Assembly (NCBI GenBank): GCA_904066235.2
Contig: CAJFCV020000001.1
Location: 4,588,001-4,652,000, forward strand
Length of the DNA stretch: 64,000 bases
Source: Bursaphelenchus xylophilus
Taxonomy: Eukaryota; Nematoda; Chromadorea; Rhabditida; Aphelenchoididae
Direction: 5' to 3'
The position numbers and the translations under genes are program-made. The notes under the pieces were generated by a model that ran no database searches, was not told where the DNA came from, and saw only the letters and a list, made by a program, of their open reading frames with translations. Shown in pieces: positions 1 through 9,134 of the stretch. Within the stretch, counting starts at the first letter, position 1; each line of letters starts with the position of its first letter.

Positions 1-8
1 AAACTTAC

Positions 9-1629
9 AAGACAACAAATCGATTCTGGAAGCCAGTTGAGTGAAGAAAAATTCGGCTTGGTGGTCGTTCTCTGCCAAAATAATCACCGGAGCTCTGCCG
101 TCCGCCGTCAAAGTCGCCACCGAATACTCCAAGTTGTTCAGCTTCCTTATTGATGGATCTTTGTGCCATACTCTGGATTTTATATCCTCCGCAAAATGTA
201 TATATTCACTTTGGGAAATTCGTTTATCGTCAGGTCCCAAATTCTCTGAGACCGAAAAAAATCGTTCGTTTGAGCAGATAATATTTTTCACATCAAACGG
301 GCGAGATTTGGCCGTGATTACATGACAGTTTCGGCTCGAATTCTTGGCAAAATACTCTGAAAAAAATAAAATTTTCCAAAGTTTAAAGTTTATTACCTAA
401 AATAATATAAAATCTTAAAATTTAACACTCACCTCCAAAATCCTTTACGTTTTGATAAGCTCGAGTCAAAAACAAGAACCCAGCGGTCCTCCTGATGTCA
501 TTTTCGAGCAGTTTACCCATAACATCACGCCAATATCCACCAAAATTTGGATCGACCATCCCATCAAAGTCATCCAAAATAAACAACCCGATCTGCTCAA
601 AGAAAGACGGGTCCATTCGAAAGTCAGAAAGGAATTGCTCCAGACTAACAAACCTTATATAAGAATCTTCGCCTTTTCGCTCCAGAAGTGTAGTTTGAAT
701 TGCGGAATCATTGAATTTGTGGAGGGATTGAAAGAGAAACAAAGAGGATAAGGTTCGGTTATGGGAAGATGATATGAAGATAACATGCTGCCGGACGGCC
801 GCAAAAGTACGTCCTATTAACCTGAAATCTCAGTTTTATTTTGGGATCAAAATATAAAAAGTTATGGGTAGCACCTTATTTTAGGTACCTTGACCTCAGA
901 AATTGATAAATTTCTCTTCGATTTTGAAAACGCTGAACAGAAAGTCTATCCTCAAATCAATCCGTGATTCATCAGAATTAAAATAAGATAATGATCAGCC
1001 AGCTATGATCAACCACGTATCGGTAACAAACAAAATTGTAAGCCGATCGAAATTTCTGGGCCTAGAATTATCTCACCCGCATTTTCCACCTAAAAACAAA
1101 ACTATCAACGTCAAAAATCAACTCACATTGCCAAGAAGCTTTTTCCACATCCCGTCGGCCCAGAAAAGAAGACGGGTTCACGCCGTTTCGCGCAGAGAAA
1201 CGCCACTGATTTCGGGATATCCAGCTGAATCCCCGAGACCGTCGACCTCTCCGTAACAAGCCGTTTGAAAAAGTCTTCGTTTCCATATCGAAAAACAACG
1301 TGTTCAGTGTCCGGTGAATGGTTAATTTGATGTATTCGACAATCCTCCTCCTCGTATTGTTCAATCCCGTCTAGTTCAATATCAAGTTCAACAACATCCT
1401 CTTGAACCTTGTCGGGAATTATACTTATCCCATCAAAATCGGCAAAAACCACCTCCTCTTCAGAGTCATAGTCTTCCTCCTGCTCTTCTTCATCATCTTC
1501 ATCGCCATAAATATTCGAAGCAATTTGCGGTAATAACGGGAAAATCTCTTCGGTTTCTTGACTCTGTTCATTCAATTCGCCTTCACGGTCTTCGAAGAAA
1601 TCGTTGAGCTCCTCATCACTGTCAGACAT
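9..1629 (-). CDS. Divergent DEAD-box-like SF2 helicase, C-terminal part beyond the window
   Basis: Three exons are visible (1127..1629, 433..821, 9..356; phases agree), and a GTAAGT donor at bases 1-8 shows the gene continues to the left. About 413 residues are seen. The first ~115 residues are rich in Asp/Glu. Then comes a RecA-like core: a Q-motif-like stretch, Walker A GPTGCGKS (157-164), a motif II position reading DDFD (251-254) instead of DEAD, a motif III position reading TRA (287-289) instead of SAT, and a RecA2-like motif IV strand near the end (VIILAENDHQAEFF). The order and spacing fit the DDX3/VASA group of RNA helicases, but several catalytic motifs are altered, so it may bind RNA or ATP without full helicase activity. 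It diverges from the H2A-like gene over 358 bp. The family call is moderately sure; no subfamily can be named. Confidence 0.5.
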
Positions 1630-1987
1630 CACAAAGCGGCCGAAAAAACCGACAAAAAATGTTTTTCGAAAAAATAAAGATATTCAAGAGGAAGACTTGA
1701 CACATTTGGGCCAAGTGTTATTTTTATGTGGAACTCGAGAATTTGAATTGATATGTTCCCAAGTTTTGATTATTGGTGCCCCAGGAACGGCAAAGCACAG
1801 AAACATTCGATTTATTCGAAGTTCAAAGCTTTTCATCCCAATTTTCATTATAAATAGTGCATTATGCACACTATTTCCCCAAGGATTAGTAAAACCGATT
1901 TCAAATTTTCACCGATGAATTTCATTTGGCATTGGTCCTCTTCCTGAGCAGTCGGATCACTTCTCAAAAGCTTCGTGAAAGATCGAA
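1630..1987. promoter_or_regulatory. Bidirectional promoter region between helicase-like and H2A-like genes
   Basis: This 358-bp gap lies between two start codons that point away from each other. It contains no convincing ORF. A polypyrimidine tract with an AG lies about 40 bases before the H2A-like ATG and could be a 5'UTR or spliced-leader acceptor. The promoter role is inferred from position only. Confidence 0.4.
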
Positions 1988-4739
1988 ATGGCTCCGGCAA
2001 GAAGAGCTGCGGCCAAAAAGAGAGGCGCCGGAAGGGTAAGAAGCTCTCATAAATCATTTCGGCCTTGCTCTAATTGGCTGGTATTTGGCAGCCAATTAGA
2101 GCAAAGTAGCAGTTTACAGTATGAGCTTTTAGTTTTTTGCCTAATTTTTGATTTTCAGACCCCAGCACCCCTAAGAAGCCCCGAATTTCCCAGCCTCCAG
2201 CTGTCCAGCTCTTCCTCCGACAGCGAAGCGGATGACCTCTCTCCGACCACCCGTCAGAACACCCTCGCCAACTCCGGCAGCGGTCATCTTCTTAGTCCAA
2301 AGCCCGAGAGCAACAGACGCAGCGCCTCCAAGACTCCCGATCCAGATCTCCAACGGGATTTGGTCGATGCAACTCCGATGAGAAATGATTCGATGGAAGC
2401 GCGTCTCTCTCCGGTGCTGCGGCGTGCAAGTGCGGCACAGGCGAAGGAGATGGATGTGGAGGAGCCAGAGCAGGTTGCTGGACCTTCCAGGGCCAGATCT
2501 CCGGCCAAAAAAGCGGCCAAGTCAAGAGCCGCCGCCAAGTCCGGAAAAGTTCCACTTGGATCTCCCCCGCCAAAGGTAGGAAAAATTATCGTGGCTTTAA
2601 ATAATGACAAAAAAATTGGAGCCAAATAGTGGTTTTGAAATAAGAGGACAGTGATAATTTTTTGGTAGATTTAATATTTGATTTCTTCAGCGGGCCCTTC
2701 GCCCTCGACCCACTCCAAGTCCGATCACCAGCACTCCCAGGTCCAATTCCAAGTCTCCGAAACCTGTGGTCATTCCTACGACTATTCCAGAAGAGGCGGA
2801 GAATGATTCTTCCAGATCAAGTAGCTCTTCTGAAACCCAGCCACCTGTTCCCAGCACTTCTCGAGCGTCTCCGAAGCCTCCGGCCAAAAAAGGAAGGCCT
2901 CCGGCCCAACCTAGAATGAGCGTCCCTTCCCGTGCGGCGGTAAGGGGGGACATTTACCAATCATTTTGAGCTAAAAAAAGTTTCTGCGAAGCGCGGTCAG
3001 AATCTTGTGCATGCATCTTTGTTAGAAAAAATTTACATTTTGCCATGTTTATCAACATTTTTTGATCGACTCAAAGAGTTGAAGCTTTGATTGTTTGCAG
3101 CTTCGTCGCCAAGCCCACGCTGAACAAGCCGGCACTTCCAAAGATCTTCCCAAGTCTCCGGCCAAGAAATCGAAGGCGGCGGCTGAACCTTCCGGAGTGA
3201 GTGGACCTGCAAAGGGAAGAATAAATTTTCTGCAGGGCTTTTTATTTTTGATCCCAAGTTGATCAGTTGACCATATTTTCTTGAAAAGTTATGACCGAAC
3301 GATCAACGGAAATTTTCCGGGTCTTTAAAAAAAATGTTTTTGAACTTGACCAGGAAACTTGACCGATTTAGTCTGACCAACTTGACCTGCCTAATCAGAC
3401 CGGTCCAGTCGAAAAAAATTTTTTTGTTGGCCATTTTTTATGATTTGTCTTTGAAAATTCAATTTTCAGCGCCCTCGAGCCGCCAGTCCGGACTCCAGCT
3501 CCAGCGCTTCCGAATCCAGTCCTCCAAAGGTGAGAACAAAAAAGAGGAATTAAAATCATGAATGTAATAACTTTGTCTTATTTGCAGCGTCGCCGTAAAG
3601 CTCGTGCCAGTCCAAAGCCAGGCCCAAGTCATGCGAAGTCTCAGCGTCCAGTTGTCCAGCCACCAGTCGCCGCCACAGCCTCGCCTAAGCCTCCGGCCAA
3701 GAAGCCTTTTATGCATGCCCGAATGTCGGCGGCTCCTAGTCGTGCTGATGTAAGAATTCGTCGAATTTTAGATTTGATTTTGATTTCTTCAGCGCGCCGT
3801 TCGCCCTCGACCCACTCCAAGTCCGATCACCAGCACTCGCAGGCCCAATTCCAAGTCTCCGAGAGCTGTGGTCATTCCATCGACTATTCCAGAAGAGACG
3901 GAAAGTAATTCTTCAAAATCAAGTAGTTCCAGCTCTTCTGAATCCCAGCCGCCTGTTCCCAGCACTTCCCGAGCGTCTCCGAAGCCTCCGGCCAAAAAAG
4001 GAAAGGCTCCGCCCCAACCTAGAACAAGTGACCCCTCCCGTGCGGCGGTAGGGAGAACATTTACTAATCCTTTTGATCTAAAAACTGTTTCTGCAAAGCG
4101 TGGTCGCAATCTTGCGCATGCATTTTTGCGAGAAAAAAATTGACATTTTGCCATGTTTATGAAACTTGATGACTCAAAGAGTTGAAACTGTGATTGTTTG
4201 CAGCTTCGTCGCAGCTCTAGTGCTTCGAGATCAAGCGGTTCCCACTCTTCTGAACCCCAGCCTGAGGAGGATCAAGCTCCCAGTGATGCCAATGCTGCTC
4301 CTAAGCCTCGTCCCAAGCCACCGGCCAAGAGACCAAAGCTGTCCCAGAAGGCCCGAATGGATCCTGCACGCACGGTAAAAAACGGCAAATCTAAAACTTT
4401 TTTTTTGATTTTTGATTTTTTCGATGTTTGCTTTTGCTTTTCCAGGGATCAGACTATCAACTCCATCTTCCGGTGTCTCGAGTTCGCCGTCAAATGAAGC
4501 AGGAGTTGCCAAAGAAGAGAATGGCCAAGAACTCTTCGATTGCGGTGGCGGCGGCCGTCCAAACAATCCTCACCGAAGTCATTGCGGGCGCGATGGACGT
4601 GGCCAAGAGCCAAGGAACGACCCGGATAAACCCCAGACACATTATGATGGCCATCAAAGCCGATGAGGAGCTGGATCACATCTTCAAGGACGTGACTATC
4701 GCCGGTGCAGGATACGTCCCACTTCATCCGACTTTCTAG
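1988..4739 (+). CDS. Histone H2A-like protein with very long repetitive N-terminal tail
   Basis: Nine exons (1988..2035, 2159..2575, 2691..2939, 3101..3196, 3470..3529, 3588..3749, 3793..4047, 4204..4374, 4446..4739) join to 583 residues. The last exon is a complete histone H2A fold: LPVSRVRR (alpha-1 start), a central helix, TRINPRHIMMAI (H2A TRIIPRHLQLAI), DEEL and VTIAGAGYVP (H2A VTIAQGGVLP). Relative to H2A, acidic-patch residues E56 and E64 read Q and A, while E61 and D90-E92 equivalents remain. The docking tail ends after about 10 residues. The preceding ~485 residues are Ser/Pro/Lys/Arg-rich, with Ser/Asp/Glu patches and an SPKPPAKK-like motif in most exons, resembling the SPKK DNA-binding motifs of sperm H1/H2B. 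All eight introns are phase 0, and exons 3 and 7 are duplicates. Likely nuclear and chromatin-bound; germline or sperm use is a guess. The H2A fold is certain; the function is not. Confidence 0.9.
2665..4215 (+). repeat. Tandem exon-intron duplication inside the H2A-like gene
   Basis: The segment from the end of intron 2 through exon 3, intron 3 and the start of exon 4 (about 2665-3112) is repeated from the end of intron 6 through exon 7, intron 7 and the start of exon 8 (about 3760-4215). Intron as well as exon sequence matches, for example GACTCAAAGAGTTGAA and TGATTGTTTGCAGCTTCGTC in both copies. Conserved intron sequence indicates a recent event. Confidence 0.85.
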
Positions 4740-4999
4740 CTAATATAGAGAAATATTGTCGAGAACTGTCTGGTATTGTCTTGAAGTGACGTAAAATAAA
4801 TTTTTGTAATGGAATTGGATTTTTTTTTATTGAAATTTATTAAATTTTTTTTTTGATTTTTAGTAGGTACCCCATGGCCATGTTTAATATATTTTTTTTT
4901 AACTCTTTACGCAACCTCAGAGAGACCAAGCAAATCGATGAGAGCTGGTCAAAGAAAAATATTTTTTTTTGCAAAGATTTTTTTTTGTTTTCTGTTCAC

Positions 5000-5280
5000 T
5001 GCACGGTGCAAACACACTTCAATGTTTGCGCAGTGCAATGTCGCAAATGAAGAGCGATGAGATCCTTTGCACAGTGCGCGCTAATTGTCGCAAAACTTTC
5101 GCACTGTGCAAAGCAAACCATGTCGCGGTTTCGAACGCGACAGGCCTCTTTTTTTGCCATTGAAATTTTCCCCCAGAGAATTTGAGTTTTCCTCGGCATG
5201 CACCGTGCAATGAAATCTGAATTAAATTTCGTTCTCTGCACAGTGCAAATAAAAAAAACTTTTTTACCGCACTGTGCAAT
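5000..5280. repeat. Cluster of TGCACNGTGCA palindromes, first
   Basis: About seven copies or near-copies of an 11-bp palindrome (TGCAC, any base, GTGCA) lie within 280 bp, starting with TGCACGGTGCA at 5000 and ending with CGCACTGTGCA near 5267. The same motif clusters again at 59.9-60.2 kb and 61.0-61.2 kb. The role is unknown; it could be a protein-binding site or a relic of a repeat family. Confidence 0.7.
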
Positions 5281-5389
5281 GTTTATAAACATGTAAAACC
5301 TGGATTTTGGCCCAATTACGTCAAAAATCTCATCAAAAGAACCAACAAAAAGGTCCAAACACCATTTTATAGCTTTTTTCCGACCCGAC

Positions 5390-7830
5390 GAACTTGAATA
5401 CTCATTAATTTTAAAACGCGTTTTACTACAAATCGTAGATTGGCCCGGACATTGTTGAGTCGATGTCTCAGAATCAAACCAAATTTGGTCAACCGAATCA
5501 CCAATCGGTATGAAACAATCACTTGAATTTTTTTTGCCCACAGTCGTTATATGGAGGATTACTGTAACTTTCTTTCTGAGAAATGGATTGCATTTTCTGC
5601 AAAGATATAGCCGTATTTTAGTCGGATTGATCCACCACCATATGTTTTCGACCACGCAGAACATTTTTGTAGTTATGACCAAAAACTAAAAATTACATCT
5701 AAGCGATGTTTTACCTGCGGTAACATACCATTTCGGACATAAAATGGGCTATTGTAACCAGTAGCACTTTTAAATACGCTAAAAAGAAACTTCAACCTTT
5801 ATCCAAAAAACCGTAGAAATTTCAAAAAAATCAAATATATAAGTTTTGAGATACAGGGGATTCAATATCTCATGTACACGGTCATCAGGTTCCCAAAAAA
5901 AGCTGGCATTCTTGGGGTTTCAACGCGTAGCACTTTTTTAATGGTTTTTCTACATTCTTAACCTTTGTAATGACGATACATCAAGTTCCAGGAGAAAAAA
6001 ATGTGTAAGTTTTGAGAAAATCGCCAAAATACCTTATTTTAGGTCATCAGAACCCCAAAAAAGCTGGCATTCTTGGGATTTCAACGCGTAGCACTTTTTC
6101 AATGGTTTTTATACATTCTTGACCTTTGTAATGACGATACAGCAAGTTTCAGGAGAAAAAAATGTATAAGTTTTGAGAAAATCACCAAAATACCTTATTT
6201 TAGGTCATCAGAACCCCCAAAAAAGCTGGAATTCTTGGGGTTTCAACGCGTAGCACTTTTCAATGGTTTTTATACATTCTTGACCTTTGTAATGACGATA
6301 CAGCCAGTTTCAGGAGAAAAAAATGTATAAGTTTTGAGAAAATCACCAAAATACCTTATTTTAGGTCATCAGAACCCCCAAAAAAGCTGGAATTCTTGGG
6401 GTTTCAACGCGTAGCACTTGTTCAACGGTTTTTATACATTCTTAACCTTTTTAATGACGATACAGCCAGTTTCAGGAGAAAACGATGTGTAAGTTTTGAG
6501 AAAATGGGCAAAATACCTTATTTTAGGTCATCAGAACCCCCCAAAAAATGGCGTTTTTGCGTTTTTCCTCTAAAACTTGCTATATCCCTGCAAAAATTGA
6601 CAATAATGCATTATAAACCTCGAAAATCTGCGTCAGGCCAATCCCTCAAGAATATCAGGTCTTTCCGGGTTCTGATGACCCAAAGTAAGGTATTTTGGTC
6701 GCTTTATTAAAAAATTTTACATTTTTTTTATCTGAAGCCTGTCGTATCGTTCTAAAAAGTGACAAAAGTGTATCGGAAGCTTTCAAAATCTGCGCCAAGC
6801 CAAAAACCCAAGAATGCCAGCTTTTTTGGGGTTCTGATGACCTAAAATAAGGTATTTTGGCGATTTTCTCAAAACTTATACATTTTGTTCTCCTCAAACT
6901 TGCTGTATCGTCATTACAAAGATCAAGAATGTATAAAAACCATTGAAAAAGTGCTACGCGTTGAAACCCCAAGAATGCCAGCTTTTTTTGGGGTTCTGAT
7001 GACCTAAAATAAGGTATTTTGGCGATTTTCTCAAAACTTATACATTTTTTTCTCCTCAAACTTGCTGTATCGTCATTACAAAGGTCAAGAATGTATAAAA
7101 ACCATTGAAAAAGTGCTACGCGTTGAAACCCCAAGAATGCCAGCTTTTTTTGGGGTTCTGATGACCTAAAATAAGGTATTTTGGCGATTTTCTCAAAACT
7201 TATACATTTTTTTCTCCTCAAACTTGCTGTATCGTCATTACAAAGATCAAGAATGTATAAAAACCATTGAAAAAGTGCTACGCGTTGAAACCCCAAGAAT
7301 GCCAGCTTTTTTTTGGGACCCTGATGACCGTGTACATGAGATATTGAATCCCCTGTATCTCAAAACTTATATATTTGATTTTTTTGAAATTTCTACGGTT
7401 TTTTGGATAAAGGTTGAAGTTTCTTTTTAGCGTATTTAAAAGTGCTACTGGTTACAATAGCCCATTTTATGTCCGAAATGGTATGTTACCGCAGGTAAAA
7501 CATCGCTTAGATGTAATTTTTAGTTTTTGGTCATAACTACAAAAATGTTCTGCGTGGTCGAAAACATAAACCTGAACTCGATTCGCGCTGAAATATCGTT
7601 CCGTTTTCTCGAGTAGGTCACATCTTTTTTGAGAAAAAATGTTACAGTAATCCGTCATATGGTAACTTTGGGCAAAAACAAAGGAAGCGAATACTCTATG
7701 CCTAGGGATGATTAAGTTGACCAATTTTGGTTTAATTCTGAGACATCGATTTTAACAATGTCCGGCCTCCGTTAGGCTAAGCTTCAAAGTGTAGTGAAAC
7801 GCGTTTTAAGCAATTAGATTCAATTTAAGT
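5390..7830. mobile_element. Large foldback element with ~161-bp tandem units in both arms
   Basis: The left arm (about 5390-6560) and right arm (about 6655-7830) are inverted copies of each other. The inner arms hold tandem units of 160-162 bp: CAACGCGTAGCAC recurs at 5921, 6082, 6244 and 6404 on the plus strand, and its complement CTACGCGTTG at 6954, 7116 and 7278. Outer arm pieces also match in inverted order but with more divergence, for example GACATTGTTGAGTCGATGTC against its counterpart near 7750. No transposase ORF is present; ORFs within are repeat artefacts. Exact ends and a target duplication could not be fixed by eye. Confidence 0.8.
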
Positions 7831-8353
7831 AATTTTTGCCAACTTTTTCCCATCATAGACAACACAAACCGGCTAAAAATTATTTTTTATTACCTTAATT
7901 TCCCTCCGCAAAAGCGGTTCTTGTGTACATTTCCGTTCTGTGCTAATCCAGCCTCGGAGATTTATCCGATTTTCGATGTAATCATCTCAAATTGCCTCAG
8001 GCGATATTTACAGCGACCCGTCAAGAGTTTTGAGAAAATTTTGTCTGGTCTTTTCGGACATGTATAACATCGCTTGACCTCGAAAAACGCAAAATGTCAT
8101 AATTTTATGGCCGACTTTCCGTTTGAGCGCACTTTCTTTCGCACGGTCAGAGAAATCGCCTTTCTTTTTGTGCCAAATTTGGGGATTTATGTTGCAGAAA
8201 GAGCAGAAGGAGTGTTTTGGAGTAGTCGTTTTTTGGGGATGGTCATATATGGGGGTGAAAATTGTAGTCGTCCAAGTTTAAATTTAAAATTCAGGGCTCT
8301 GAAATCGCGACCTCTTCAGATCTTGATGAAATTTGTCGCAAATTCAGCTACAT

Positions 8354-8791
8354 GGGAAGTACCCCAAGTGCGACGCCAGATTTTGATGAAACTTGGCACA
8401 AAGTTAGAACATTTTTTCTAAAATATATGCAAAAATACTAGTTTACGCTTTGCAGAAACAACCGAGTTTTTTAGATCAAAATTTTGCGAAAATTTGACAC
8501 TTTTTGCCGAGTTTCGGTACAAAAAGATTCGTGCCTATTTCTACCATAGAGGATAATGGTTCCACAAAAAATCAATTTTTTCCGCACGAAACTGCCAAAG
8601 TTATGGCCAAAAAGTGTTTTTCTCTCTGACCACTCTCCGCGTTTAGCGTACTCTCTCGGCGGCAAAGACCGTTCAATATCGCGGCGGCGCTTGCAAAGCG
8701 CGAGCTAAAACTTTCAGGAATTGACATTTAGTCCATGCCCGACGTGTGTGCAAAATTTTTAAAAAATCTGAGCGTCGCACTTGGAGCCCTT
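8354..8791. mobile_element. Degenerate copy A of a ~450-bp Harbinger-like MITE
   Basis: Terminal inverted repeats containing TACCCCAAGTGCGACG on the left and CGTCGCACTTGGAG on the right enclose a sequence closely similar to the copies at 19230 and 52449. The outer CAGGGG ends are eroded and no target duplication is seen, so this copy is probably the oldest. Confidence 0.75.
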
Positions 8792-9134
8792 GAATTTTTG
8801 CCAAATATCGATCATAAAATTGCAAGTGAAAAATCTACCGTGCCTTAGAAAATTGTAAGGGTAAATTTAAGCCCAGTTTTGCCAGAAATCAGAAATCAAT
8901 TTTTTTTGAATATTTTTTTAAACGATTATCTGCAATTTCCGATTTCCCGAAATTGGCGCGGAGTATCTTGGTCAATGTTCATTACCATTTTCACAAATTT
9001 GAATGTCCTTTTATCCCAGAATGCCACCCTACACCAACTTTTTAAATTGACGTGATATCAGGAAACCAGTCTTAATTTTTGTTAGACCATCCAACATCTT
9101 AAGCCTTTTAGCTAATCCCCTCGTCGTTTGCAGC

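Larger units (their letters stand above)
4740..9134. other. Repeat-filled intergenic region
   Basis: No gene is supported here. The 3' flank of the H2A-like gene with AATAAA-like signals near 4795 is followed by a cluster of TGCACNGTGCA palindromes (5000-5280), a large foldback element (about 5390-7830) and a degenerate MITE copy (8354-8791). Sequence around 8800-9130 is AT-rich and probably holds the promoter of the RSPH3-like gene. Confidence 0.6.

Noticed and set aside
4996..5682. 228-residue open frame on the minus strand
   Set aside because: It runs through the palindrome cluster and the foldback arm, has no family signature and no upstream gene structure.
6655..7296. 213-residue repetitive open frame on the minus strand
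   Set aside because: Its repeats are simply the 161-bp tandem units of the foldback, whose length is sometimes a multiple of three.
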